This document shows positions 20,804-31,238 of a stretch of DNA of 64,000 nt, piece by piece (position 1 is the first letter of the stretch; each line of letters begins with the position of its first letter). The DNA lies in contig NZ_AUAV01000008.1 of assembly GCF_000428905.1 (NCBI RefSeq), positions 202,235 through 266,234 on the forward strand, given 5' to 3'. The notes below the pieces were generated by a model that was given only the letters and a program-made list of their open reading frames with translations, ran no database searches and had not been told where the DNA came from. This stretch comes from Brumicola pallidula DSM 14239 = ACAM 615. GTDB lineage: Bacteria > Pseudomonadota > Gammaproteobacteria > Enterobacterales > Alteromonadaceae. Position numbers and translations under genes: made by a program.

Positions 20804-21041
20804 TAAAATGCTTATATTTTCGTTGATTAAGTCGTTAAGTTGACCGTATTTTGACATTTTAGTTCCTGAGGTGCCAATAAGCGGTCGCTTTTTTTTAAAA
20901 TCGTTCTTAAATTATCTGATATGTGAAATATACACAGATCGCTACAAAGATTCAGCAAATTACTGGTCTAATCAGCGAAGTTAAGGCGATGGGATCATAC
21001 TAAACCACAGGGAAAATCCAATACCGGTACGTGACAAGTTA

Positions 21042-21512
21042 ATGATGCACGCATTCGATACAAATCAGGAATGCAACAAGCCAGATGTCAGTCCTCAATA
21101 TCGATCTTTAATATTCAGCATCGACGCACTGATGAATAAACTTATTCTCAACACTCAAAAGACACCTAAGCCTTTGCTAATTGAAAATAATGACTTTTTT
21201 AGCTTTCAATCAATTGGCGAAAGTGCGAGCATTTCGGCAAAATCTAATCGACGCATGAATATTGCGATTGTTGACGATGTCAAGTCTTCGGGGATCGCCA
21301 TATCGGCATTGGTTTCTGAGTTTAATTTTAACGTTGAACATTTTCAAAATATAAAAGAGCTCAACAAACGGCTATTTAGTGTCGGCGTTGCTGGCTTGGC
21401 ACAAAACGAAAGTTTACCTCATGCAGTTAATCAAGCTGACCAAACACTCTATGCGTCTAAAGAAGATGTCCGCAATAAGATAACCATCTTTGAAGAAACC
21501 AGAGAACAATAG
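21042..21512 (+). pseudogene. Internally deleted REC-GGDEF protein remnant
   Basis: 156 residues made of two ends without a middle. Residues about 72-112 match the start of a response-regulator receiver domain (NIAIVDDVKSSGIAISALVSEF, then FNVEHFQNIKELNKRL). Immediately after, FSVGVAG..ESLPHAVNQADQTLYASKEDVRN matches the very end of a GGDEF domain, which usually reads SIGVA..ADxALYxAKxxGRN. The phospho-acceptor Asp region, the rest of REC and the GG(D/E)EF site are gone. An in-frame deletion of about 200 codons explains this. The first 70 residues are unrecognised. Confidence 0.7.
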
Positions 21513-21541
21513 AGACGTACTGAAATCATAAACATTTCGCT

Positions 21542-23953
21542 TTAATTCAGAGATTTTTCTACATGCTGTGCAAAAGGCTCCGCTTTCATAAAGCCCGTAA
21601 CTCGCGCACGGGGTAATTCGTAACCATTTTTGTCGAAGAACAGTATGGTGGGTAATCCTGTAATATTAAATTGCTCTTGAAACTCGAGTCCTTGTGGTGT
21701 GTTGACGGTCAGATCAATCTGCATCCACACTGTATTCGACAGCGCCTTGATAACACCTGGATCGGGGAAGGTACGGGCCTCAAACTCTTTACACGCAACG
21801 CACCAGTCAGCATATAAATCGACCATCACTGATTTGCCGTCAGCGCTAGCTGCGGCGACTTTAACGTAGAGGTCTTCTAGGCTTTTAACAACCATGAATT
21901 CAGGATGACCTTTTTCGTTTAGCGCAGTAGCTGTGCTTTTTTCAAGCAGCGCTATGGGCGCACTTTCGTCTCGACCCGATACGATTAATGCATTAATTGC
22001 ATCTCTTAATTGATCAGCTTCATCTCTTAATTCACTAATCGCATTTTGCGTGTTTTGTGCCTCTGATTTGGACGTTGGAAACGACAAACTATGCCAACCC
22101 AATTTCGCAGTGCTGCTGATACCAGCAACAATTGATAGAACCAATCCAACTATTATAAACAGTGTACGAAGGCCTTTTAAGAAGGTCGTTTTGGTATCTT
22201 GGTTAACTACAAACCAGTAACTAAATACGGCCAAACCGAGTGCTACCCAAAGTAACACTGTCCAATCTGCAATAATAAATCGTTCTACAAATAAAATGGC
22301 GACGCTGAGCATCATGAAACCAAAACTTGCTTTCACTACGTTCATCCATTGACCCGCTTTAGGTAATAACTTACCACCAGTCATACCAAATAAGATGAGT
22401 GGAATGCCCATACCGATACTCAATGCATACAGAGCGGTAAAGCCCAGTGTTAGGTCTCCACTTTGTGCAATGACTAGTAAAATTGCGGTTAGTGGCGCGG
22501 TGGTGCAAGGTGATGCAACTAAGCCCGAGATAACGCCCATAATAAAGACACCGGTTGGATTACCTGCTTTTTGGCTGTTACTTACGCCATTGAGCTTTTC
22601 TTGCCATTTGGATGGTAACTGAATCTCATAGCCGCCGAACATGGCAATAGCAAGCGCCACAAATAAAATAATAAAAGTGATTAAAATAACCGGGGACTGC
22701 AATGCTGCTTGAAATTGTACGCCAGCAGAAGCGACAACTAAACCTAATAAAGAGTAGGTTATTGCCATACCTTGAACGTAAACAAAAGAGAGAAAAAATG
22801 CTCTGGATGTGCTTAGTTTTTCCTTACCGGCACCTACAATAATGCTAGACAAGATGGGGTACATAGGGAATACACACGGAGTAAATGCGAGTCCTAAGCC
22901 AAGCAAAACGAATAAACTCAAGGTGATTAACAAGCTGTCGTTTGAGAGCAGACGATCAGCTAGTTGGAATTGTTCTGATTCTGGTGCTGGATCGCCTGCG
23001 TCAGAAGAGGCGAGTGAAGCCTCCCCTTCGGCGTCTAAATATATCACTTTGGTCGTCGGGGGATAACATAAGCCGGCCGTTGCGCAACCTTGAAATCGAA
23101 GTTTAACTATAGCGTCTTGCTGGGCAGAAATAATGTCATACTCAACCACCATATCTTCAAAAAAGACATCTGAAATACCAAAAAATTCGTCTTCAATTTG
23201 GGTGGCTTTTGGATAAGTTGGTTCGCTTAATTCTGCGTTTTTGACTACTGTTTTAAATTGTTTTTTGTAAAGGTAGTAGCCGTCTTCAATGTCCCAGTTA
23301 ACGACGAGTTTTCCGTCTACTTGCTCAAATGCAAAACCAAATGCTTCTTCCACTTTTAAAAATGTAGGTTGATCGTCAAATAGACTTTGTAATGAATCTT
23401 TTTTATCAGACTTATTACTTTTGGTATCATCGGCAAATCGACTAGCTTGCCCTGCACTCGTAGCCGCTGCATTAACTGCTACTGCGTCGAGATAGATATC
23501 GTTTTGTTTTGGCGGGTAACATAGACCGGCTTCCGCACAACCTTGAAATCTTACCTTAATTACAGCATCTTGAGTTGCTCTAATAATGGGGTAAACAACC
23601 TTAATATCTCGTTTAAATACCTCAGATAATCCAAAATACTCATCTTCAATTTGTTCTGCTTTCGGATAAACAGGTTCGCCTAAAAGTGCGCCATCGGCTT
23701 CAATGCTAAATTGCTTCTTGTATAAATAATACCCTTGTGCAATGTCCCACTTTACAATTAATTCATTGCCGGATTGTTCAAAATCCATTTGAAAGGCTTG
23801 GTCTACTTTTAGAAAACTGGGTGTGTCTTGGAAAAGAGTTTGAGGTGACACATCGATCTGTGCTTGGCTAATTTGCGGATAGCCTATAAAAACCGCCATC
23901 ATAACTAGCGTCCACGATCTTAGTGACATTCTGAATTGCTGAAAAAACTTCAT
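21542..23953 (-). CDS. dsbD: Thiol:disulfide interchange protein DsbD with duplicated N-terminal domain
   Basis: 803 residues from the ATG at 23953 (AGAGG upstream, signal peptide ending near SQAQ); the frame is open to 24046. Two consecutive copies of the periplasmic immunoglobulin-like domain are present, each with SFLKV/TFLKV, GYYLYKKQF, PKA.QIEDE.FG and RFQGCA.AGLCYPP. The membrane domain with FTPCVFPMYPI and ASPCTTAPL and a C-terminal thioredoxin domain with WCVAC follow. It moves electrons from cytosolic thioredoxin to periplasmic DsbC and CcmG-type proteins. E. coli DsbD (565 residues) has one N-terminal domain; the extra copy here accounts for much of the added length. Confidence 0.93.
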   Translation of the reverse strand: MKFFQQFRMSLRSWTLVMMAVFIGYPQISQAQIDVSPQTLFQDTPSFLKVDQAFQMDFEQSGNELIVKWDIAQGYYLYKKQFSIEADGALLGEPVYPKAEQIEDEYFGLSEVFKRDIKVVYPIIRATQDAVIKVRFQGCAEAGLCYPPKQNDIYLDAVAVNAAATSAGQASRFADDTKSNKSDKKDSLQSLFDDQPTFLKVEEAFGFAFEQVDGKLVVNWDIEDGYYLYKKQFKTVVKNAELSEPTYPKATQIEDEFFGISDVFFEDMVVEYDIISAQQDAIVKLRFQGCATAGLCYPPTTKVIYLDAEGEASLASSDAGDPAPESEQFQLADRLLSNDSLLITLSLFVLLGLGLAFTPCVFPMYPILSSIIVGAGKEKLSTSRAFFLSFVYVQGMAITYSLLGLVVASAGVQFQAALQSPVILITFIILFVALAIAMFGGYEIQLPSKWQEKLNGVSNSQKAGNPTGVFIMGVISGLVASPCTTAPLTAILLVIAQSGDLTLGFTALYALSIGMGIPLILFGMTGGKLLPKAGQWMNVVKASFGFMMLSVAILFVERFIIADWTVLLWVALGLAVFSYWFVVNQDTKTTFLKGLRTLFIIVGLVLSIVAGISSTAKLGWHSLSFPTSKSEAQNTQNAISELRDEADQLRDAINALIVSGRDESAPIALLEKSTATALNEKGHPEFMVVKSLEDLYVKVAAASADGKSVMVDLYADWCVACKEFEARTFPDPGVIKALSNTVWMQIDLTVNTPQGLEFQEQFNITGLPTILFFDKNGYELPRARVTGFMKAEPFAQHVEKSLN

Positions 23954-24173
23954 AAAACGTTGTAACCTCTTATCCAATTGTATGCAGTATGTCTCTTTAT
24001 AGTCATTGCATGCAACAAGACCTGCTGTAACCTTGTCTTCTTTCACATACGTTTGACTATTTTCGAATTATTTTGCAGGCCTAATTAATCTTATTCTGTA
24101 TCTGATGAAGGCACCGAGCATCTATTTATATATTTCACCTAGCACTCTTATACGCAATTGGAGGTTAATTAGA

Positions 24174-24242
24174 TGCGCAAATATACGGGCAAGGCCGTTA
24201 CGCAAGCTACTCTTGAAATAATGTCGTCAGCCCTAATATAGA
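24174..24242 (+). CDS. Possible 22-residue small protein
   Basis: An ATG with a strong ribosome site GGAGG 7 bases upstream opens 22 codons to a TAG, in the gap between dsbD and fxsA. No hydrophobic segment and no known motif. It ends 50 bases before fxsA and could be a leader ORF or chance. Confidence 0.25.
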
Positions 24243-24291
24243 TACCTTATACAAGGTTTATTAACAGAAACTTAAGATATCAGGAGACGGC

Positions 24292-24936
24292 ATGTTTGGT
24301 CGCTTATTTATACTTTTTGCAATACTGCCTATTCTCGAAATCATGTTGTTGATCAACGTGAGCGACAATATCGGTGGCTGGAATACGTTTGCAATAGTAC
24401 TTATTACTGCCTTTTTTGGTGCCTATTTTGTGCGCAGAGAAGGCGCCAACACCTTGCGTGATGTGCAACTAAAAATGGCACAAGGACAAATGCCAGGTAA
24501 AGAACTAAGCGAAGGCTTGTTATTACTGGTTGCCGGAGTGCTTTTGGTTACCCCTGGCTTTATTACGGATGTGCTTGGTTTACTCTTTACCATTCCATTC
24601 ACCCGAACTCCGATTGCGGCTGCTTTAGTAAAATCTTTTTTGAAGTCGGGTAAAGTACAGGGAGGTTTTTCATTTAATCAGCAAGGTTTTAATGCTTCAG
24701 CGTCCTCAAAGTCCGATCGAAATGATCAACAGGGCAGTGTATTCGATGCTGAGTATGAGGACACGACTAATTCGGCAACAACAAGTACTGATGTGCCTTC
24801 CATTGATAAAAAAATTGATAAAAAAATTGATAGAAAAGACGATAGTAAATCCGACCCGTCTGCTTATAAAGCGTCATCTGATGTGCAAAGCAATAGCGAT
24901 TTAGATGATAATAAAGAAAAAAATCGCCCAAATTGA
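24292..24936 (+). CDS. fxsA: FxsA-family membrane protein
   Basis: 214 residues with AGGAGA ahead of the ATG. Three or four hydrophobic segments in the first 120 residues carry the family pattern FILFAILPILEIMLLI, VLITAFFGAYFVRREG, LLLVAGVLLVTPGFITDVLGLL. The C-terminal tail is long, polar and repetitive (DKKIDKKIDRKDD). The E. coli protein suppresses phage exclusion by binding PifA; its native role is unclear. It is placed before groES as in relatives. Confidence 0.9.
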   Translation: MFGRLFILFAILPILEIMLLINVSDNIGGWNTFAIVLITAFFGAYFVRREGANTLRDVQLKMAQGQMPGKELSEGLLLLVAGVLLVTPGFITDVLGLLFTIPFTRTPIAAALVKSFLKSGKVQGGFSFNQQGFNASASSKSDRNDQQGSVFDAEYEDTTNSATTSTDVPSIDKKIDKKIDRKDDSKSDPSAYKASSDVQSNSDLDDNKEKNRPN

Positions 24937-24955
24937 TATTATTTTATAAAAGCCC

Positions 24956-24981
24956 CTTGAGTTATGTGAGCGCAACCCCAT
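24956..24981 (+). promoter_or_regulatory. Sigma-32 heat-shock promoter of groESL
   Basis: A -35 CTTGAG and a -10 CCCCAT (followed by TTTA) are 14 bases apart, close to the sigma-32 consensus CTTGAA / CCCCAT-T. It lies about 120 bases before the groES ATG and just after the fxsA stop. Confidence 0.8.
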
Positions 24982-25102
24982 TTTACACGCAATCCAAATT
25001 TTACTCGTAGTAAAACTACTACAAAATCGCGGCTGATTATTTTGTAACAATCAGTTGTTTTAACTTAAACCAATTATATTGGAATTTTCAGGAGATTTGA
25101 AA

Positions 25103-25393
25103 ATGGCAATTCGTCCTTTACACGACCGCGTCATAATTAAACGCGAAGAGCAAGAAAGTAAATCAGCTGGTGGCATTGTATTAACAGGCTCTGCAGCTGA
25201 AAAATCCACTCGCGGTAAAGTCATCGCAGTGGGTAACGGTCGCGTTTTAGAAAACGGCGACGTTAAGGCTTTAGACGTAAAAGTAGGTGACATGGTCATC
25301 TTTAGTGACGGCTACGGTGTGAAAACTGAAAAATTAGACGGCGAAGAAGTGCTTATCCTTAGCGAAAACGACATCTTAGCGATTGTTGAATAA
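25103..25393 (+). CDS. groS: GroES co-chaperonin
   Basis: 96 residues from the ATG at 25103 with AGGAG upstream. [16 protein letters not shown], then the mobile loop [16 protein letters not shown] and the C-terminal [12 protein letters not shown]. It caps the GroEL ring. An imperfect hairpin at about 25426-25468 lies in the 105-base gap to groEL. Confidence 0.98.
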   Translation: MAIRPLHDRVIIKREEQESKSAGGIVLTGSAAEKSTRGKVIAVGNGRVLENGDVKALDVKVGDMVIFSDGYGVKTEKLDGEEVLILSENDILAIVE

Positions 25394-25486
25394 CGACTCC
25401 GGTTTAATTATTAACGTTTAATTAGGACTTTTTGTTTTATGGGTCTTATTCCCACAAAAACGAAAAGTTGATAGCAATAAATTTAG

Positions 25487-27136
<1,650 letters not shown>

Positions 27137-27217
27137 TTGCATTAGATTGCATTAGATTGCATTAGATTGCATTAGATTGCATTAGATTGCATTGTCGTGC
27201 ATTGCATAAGATTGCAA
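27137..27217. repeat. Tandem TTGCATTAGA repeats after groEL
   Basis: Five perfect 10-bp copies of TTGCATTAGA (27137-27186) are followed by decayed copies to about 27217. They begin at the first base after the groEL stop and precede its terminator. Related TTGCAT repeats occur at 31023-31064. There are no spacers, so this is not a CRISPR. Confidence 0.9.
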
Positions 27218-27230
27218 TGTAGCAGTATTA

Positions 27231-27264
27231 AAGCCCGCAGATTTTATAGTCTACGGGCTTTTTT
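27231..27264 (+). terminator. Terminator of groESL
   Basis: AAGCCCGCAGA pairs with TCTACGGGCTT (one mismatch) across an 8-base loop and is followed by a run of T. It overlaps the stop of the convergent AAA/DUF4143 pseudogene. Confidence 0.85.
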
Positions 27265-28153
27265 ATTTCAAAAGGAAAGCGCCATAAGGTATCGTAAATA
27301 GCCTATCGCCGAAAGAAAGAATCGATTCGCCATCATAAAATACGACACCTTTGATAAACTTATCACCGATTGAATCACGCAGTTTAATCAAACCTTTGAA
27401 GTCGTTCATTTGAATGCTTGCTGAAGCTTTAACCTCGATACCTGTGATGTAGTTTCCGTTTCGTAATATGAAGTCTACTTCTACTTTATCCTTATTTCTG
27501 AAATGATAAACGTCGAATGCCGAATCTTGCCAGCCTATATATTTCTGTAATTCCTGAAATATGTAAGTTTCTAAAAGTTGCCCTAACAGGTTTCGGTCAG
27601 TTTTTAAATCATCTGGTTTTATATTGAGTAAAGCACAAATTAGACGTGTGTCTGTAAGGTGCATTTTTGGTGTTTTGATAAGTCTGCTAAGTCGGTTGGT
27701 GTGCCAAGGCTGAATTTGTTCAACTAAAAATAGTTGTTTAAGTAATCCAATATATTCCTTAATAGTAGGGCGGCTAATATTAAATGGAGAAGTGAGGTCT
27801 GATACGTTGAATAGTTAAGCTGTTTGACTGGCACACAAACGCAATAACTTAGGCATGACATTGATATGTTGAATGCTTGCGATGTCTTTAATATCACGTT
27901 GAATGAGCGTATTTGTAAAGTCTTTATACCATGACATTCTTCTGCTTGCCCTTTTTCGATTCAGTGCTGAGGGATACCCACCGGCTGCGATTAATTCGGT
28001 TAATTTTTTGCCTAGTTTAGAGTAACCCGTGGCAGTCAGCTTATGATCCAGCTCATATGAAAATAAGCTATTTTGTAGCACATGTAATATGCAGTATGTT
28101 ATTTGCTGACCTTTGTTCAAATGACACACTGGAAAAAGATATGTTTGTCGCAT
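27263..28153 (-). pseudogene. AAA ATPase with DUF4143 domain, 5'-truncated and with an internal stop
   Basis: Two segments in the same frame (28153-27815 and 27664-27263, with open sequence between them) are separated by one TAA at 27815-27817. Translation continues smoothly across the stop (..LLRLCASQTA-stop-LFNVSDLTSPFNISRPTIKEYIGLL..), where CAA would restore a Gln. The end carries the DUF4143 nuclease-like core (LGQLLETYIFQEL, VEVDFILRNG, IEVKASAS). The N-terminal Walker A/B part is missing: the frame begins after a stop just upstream of the SEC-C gene. Such proteins are common in accessory regions; this copy should be inactive. Confidence 0.8.
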
Positions 28154-28180
28154 TTACATGACTAAAAGTCATCCGGAGCT

Positions 28181-29227
28181 GTGCTTATCAAAATCAACAG
28201 AAATTCGCCATGCCCCTGCGGAAGCGGCAAGAAATACAAAAAATGTTGCTTACTAACGCAAAGTAATGAGCGAAGCAGTTTAGCGAGTGAGGTGAACGAG
28301 GAGCTGTCGGCGTTTCTGTCTCAGTTTGAGGGTGAGTCACTGGAACAATTACAGTCACTTACTGACCAGTTTATGCACGCAAAAAACGACGAGCCTATTG
28401 ATGATTTCTTAGGTCTATCGTCAGAGCACGTGCATCAGTTACTACACCCTTTATCACAAGATGGTCAACATCAAGGCTCTTGGTATCGTATTCAAGACCA
28501 ATTAGCATCTGAGCCTTCAGCGCCAATATTGATGCTGGTAAATGCTATCGCAGCGGCTATTGGTGCAACTCAAGGCAAAGGATTAAAGGCTACTGCTAAA
28601 GGCAACTTACCGCAAAAATTCTGTCAAACAGCTTTTTTGGAGTATCGTGAAGAATACCTTGAATCAAGCATTTATCGGTATCTAAAGGTTAACAAAGAAG
28701 ATGACTTTTTTGATTTGCAAGTAGCGCGAATAGTCTTGCAATTAGCAGGCTTGATTAGAAAAACCAAAGGCCACTTTTTCTTAACGCAAAAGTACAAAAA
28801 ATTGACGGTAAATAGCGATAAAAGGCGACTATTTCCTGTTTTGTTTTTCACCTATTGTTTTGAGTTTAATTGGGCCTATGGTGACCAATATGGCGACATG
28901 TCATTCATTCAACAGTCCTCGTTGTTTTCTTTATACATGCTTCATTCAATGGGCCATGTGAAACAAGCTCAAAGTGTTTATATAAACGCTTTTTTAAAAG
29001 CGTTCCCGATGGTATTAAACGAGGTTGAATATGAATACTCATATACAACGGTGGAAGAGCAGGCGCAAAGTTGCTATTCCAGCAGAGTGCTGAAGGGCTT
29101 TTTTTGGTTCATGGGCTTAGTTAGCCTTGAAGACCTCGAAGGCGCAGATCAATGGGAAAGTGACCAGTTGATTAAAAAGCTACCGCTGTTTGATGAGCTT
29201 GTAAAGTTCATGCCTCTTCAACGCTAA
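28181..29227 (+). CDS. SEC-C motif protein
   Basis: 348 residues from a GTG with CGGAG upstream. The N-terminus is a SEC-C zinc-binding motif (CPCGSGKKYKKCC, about residues 9-21), the same metal-binding tail found at the end of SecA. The rest, about 320 residues, is helical and unrecognised. Proteins with this layout are frequent in defence and accessory islands; the function is unknown. It is divergent from the broken DUF4143 gene. Confidence 0.75.
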   Translation: MLIKINRNSPCPCGSGKKYKKCCLLTQSNERSSLASEVNEELSAFLSQFEGESLEQLQSLTDQFMHAKNDEPIDDFLGLSSEHVHQLLHPLSQDGQHQGSWYRIQDQLASEPSAPILMLVNAIAAAIGATQGKGLKATAKGNLPQKFCQTAFLEYREEYLESSIYRYLKVNKEDDFFDLQVARIVLQLAGLIRKTKGHFFLTQKYKKLTVNSDKRRLFPVLFFTYCFEFNWAYGDQYGDMSFIQQSSLFSLYMLHSMGHVKQAQSVYINAFLKAFPMVLNEVEYEYSYTTVEEQAQSCYSSRVLKGFFWFMGLVSLEDLEGADQWESDQLIKKLPLFDELVKFMPLQR

Positions 29228-29290
29228 GGGCTTATTTTTCATTTGAAAGTGTAATCTTAGAAAATTAGTGTGAGGTTAATTCCTATATAG

Positions 29291-29358
29291 TGAAAAAGGG
29301 TTAAGTCTACCAAAGGTTAATGTAATGATTAACCTTTGGTAGACTTAACCCTTTTTCA
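29291..29358. repeat. Perfect 30-bp inverted repeat upstream of abiEi
   Basis: Bases 29291-29320 and 29329-29358 are exact reverse complements with an 8-base loop (TGTAATGA). The outer ends are TGAAAAAGGG and CCCTTTTTCA. It starts 63 bases after the SEC-C stop and ends 33 bases before the AbiEi ATG. It could be an AbiEi operator, a bidirectional terminator or a mobile-element end. Confidence 0.9.
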
Positions 29359-29391
29359 CATGTACATTAATCCTAAGCTCTACTAATTAAG

Positions 29392-30009
29392 ATGAATGTG
29401 AAGAAAACAGAACTTGCCACTAAATTACACAAGCTGCAAAAATATACAAAGCACTCTCTTGTAACGATTGCTCAATTCAGGATGTTGTTTCCTGAGTATC
29501 AAGATAGTGTGCTCAAGGTTAGGCTCAGTCAATTAACTACATCTGGCGTATTGGAAAAAATTTGCCGAGGAGTATGGTCTTTCCCAGAAAGTGAATATTA
29601 CGCTACAACCGACTTACGATATTTGCCACACCTTCTGCGCCGAACTGACATAAACTATATCAGTTTAGAGTCGGTGTTAAGTAAACATAGTGTTATTAGT
29701 CAGCAAATGTTTGATTACTTGACTGTTATGACAACGGGTCGCAGCGGTACTTTTCAAACGCCAATGGGAACGTTGGAGCTGGTGCATACCAAAAAACAGC
29801 CTCTGTTATTATTGGCGGATACTGCTGCTGTTGAAAATGTACCCATTAGGGAAGCGTTGATAGAGCGTGCTTATAAAGATCTTAAAAAAGTGGGTCGTAA
29901 TCTTGATTTAATCGATATGGGCGAATTACAAGAAGCTATTAATGGGCAATCTACCCGCCTGCATACTATTAATAGAGACGTTAAAACTTTAATGGATAAC
30001 GAAGTATGA
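29392..30009 (+). CDS. AbiEi-type antitoxin (type IV toxin-antitoxin)
   Basis: 205 residues. An N-terminal winged helix-turn-helix (TIAQFRMLFPEYQDSVLKVRLSQLTTSGVLEKICRG) is followed by the AbiEi antitoxin domain (YISLESVLSKHSVISQQ, GTFQTPMGTLELVHTKK). The family neutralises the AbiEii nucleotidyltransferase and represses its own operon. Its stop overlaps the toxin start (ATGA). The ribosome site is weak. Confidence 0.88.
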   Translation: MNVKKTELATKLHKLQKYTKHSLVTIAQFRMLFPEYQDSVLKVRLSQLTTSGVLEKICRGVWSFPESEYYATTDLRYLPHLLRRTDINYISLESVLSKHSVISQQMFDYLTVMTTGRSGTFQTPMGTLELVHTKKQPLLLLADTAAVENVPIREALIERAYKDLKKVGRNLDLIDMGELQEAINGQSTRLHTINRDVKTLMDNEV

Positions 30010-30908
30010 TTAATATAAAAGACCTTACTACATTAATTTGCCAGTCGGACCCGCAGCTATCATCACTTAAAACGACGGTTGAAAAAGAGTTATTGCATTA
30101 CGAAATTATGATGACGATGGCTGAAAATGGTTTTCTTAAGCAACTCACTTTTCAAGGTGGAACCTGCTTACGAATGATGTATGGCTCAAATCGATTGTCT
30201 GAAGATTTAGATTTTGCCGGTGGGCATGAGTTTGATTTTACGCAGTTAGAAAACTTGAGAGATTGCCTGCACAGTGAATTAAGTAATAAGCACAATCTAA
30301 AAATCAATATATCTCAACCTGATTTAGATAAATTAAATCAGCAGCAAAATGTGAAGGTCGGTCGCTGGAAGGTATCTATTGAAACAGCACCTGAGGATAA
30401 AAGCGCACCTTGGCAAAAGATAAGATTAGAAATTGCGACCGTTCCCGCCCATAGCGCAAACCTTCGACCAATGGTCAAAGCATACCCACAATTGCCCGAT
30501 GGCTATCAAACTGTTTTGGTTAATTGTGAATCATTAGCAGAAATTGCGGCAGATAAATACGTTGCACTGGCGTTAAGGAAAACGATAAAAGCAAGAGATG
30601 TGTGGGACTTAGCTTGGTTATATCAACAACGCGTAGAAGCATCGCCGCAGCTAGTCATGCAGAAGTTTAGCGATTACCAAAGCGATAACGGTATAGAGCG
30701 ATTAAGTGCGAGACTTAGTGAAGTGCCACAGTATATCGAATCTGGATATTTTGTGACAGAAATGGAGCGGTTTTTACTTGCATCGGTGGCGCAAACCAGC
30801 ATCAGGCAAAAAGGATTTAATGACTACGTAAAAGAAACAGTGGTAAGGCAAGGGCAAAAGCTCTTCGCGGCATTTAGTAATGCTGATAGTTCACCGTTCA
30901 AAATGTAG
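30006..30908 (+). CDS. AbiEii-type nucleotidyltransferase toxin
   Basis: 300 residues. The DUF1814/AbiEii signature FQGGTCLRMMYGSNRLSEDLDF (GG..LR and R.S.DLDF) supplies the nucleotide and metal site; KVSIET and the Lys-rich AADKYVALALRKTIKARDVWDLAWL follow. Members transfer nucleotides to tRNA or other targets and act in abortive phage infection. Intact and coupled to the antitoxin. Confidence 0.9.
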   Translation: MINIKDLTTLICQSDPQLSSLKTTVEKELLHYEIMMTMAENGFLKQLTFQGGTCLRMMYGSNRLSEDLDFAGGHEFDFTQLENLRDCLHSELSNKHNLKINISQPDLDKLNQQQNVKVGRWKVSIETAPEDKSAPWQKIRLEIATVPAHSANLRPMVKAYPQLPDGYQTVLVNCESLAEIAADKYVALALRKTIKARDVWDLAWLYQQRVEASPQLVMQKFSDYQSDNGIERLSARLSEVPQYIESGYFVTEMERFLLASVAQTSIRQKGFNDYVKETVVRQGQKLFAAFSNADSSPFKM

Positions 30909-31022
30909 TTAGTTTCTATGGCTTAATGATTGAATAGCGTAAACGTATTTTTCGAATTATTACGGATACTTTTGTGTTGTCGGCTTTAATTTTTCATGGT
31001 CTGTCAAAATGAACAGTATACC

Positions 31023-31064
31023 CATTGCATGCGATTGCATAGAGTTGCATTAAGTTGCAATATT
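31023..31064. repeat. Degenerate TTGCAT repeats, second locus
   Basis: Four spaced copies of (A)TTGCAN motifs at 10-11-base period, ending TTGCAATATTTAA, much like the end of the post-groEL array (ATTGCAATG..TATTAA). A small hairpin and T-run follow, again as after groEL. It lies in the 330-base gap between abiEii and the DUF1826 gene. Confidence 0.7.
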
Positions 31065-31068
31065 TAAG

Positions 31069-31094
31069 GGGTACTAAGTGGGGTACCTTTTTTT
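31069..31094 (+). terminator. Weak terminator after the AbiE operon
   Basis: GGTAC pairs with GTACC around an 8-base loop and is followed by seven T residues. Confidence 0.5.
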
Positions 31095-31135
31095 AATAAA
31101 ACTCAAATAGTCAATAAAACAATGTTCTAAGTCGA

Positions 31136-31161
31136 GTATGGGCTGCATGATGTAATTGCAT
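31136..31161. repeat. Near-copy of the groEL 3' end
   Basis: 26 bases match 27117-27142 (last 20 bases of groEL plus 6 after it) at 24 positions; the differences are at 31144 and 31155. It is in the same orientation as groEL and carries the GGCATGATGTA-type stop region with the stop codon altered to TAA. It could be a duplicated attachment-like or recombination end. Confidence 0.75.
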
Positions 31162-31238
31162 GCGCTTGCTTCACTACCTTTCAATGAGGCTTCATCACTA
31201 CTATTTTGACTCCTGTCGTATATCTACGAGTAGTGTCT

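Noticed and set aside
27137..27217. CRISPR-like array
   Set aside because: Units are 10 bp and adjacent with no spacers, and there are no cas genes.
29291..29358. Calling the 30-bp inverted repeat simply a terminator
   Set aside because: The A and T runs at the ends allow it, but the length and perfect arms beside an AbiEi gene leave an operator or element end equally likely, so I listed it as a repeat.
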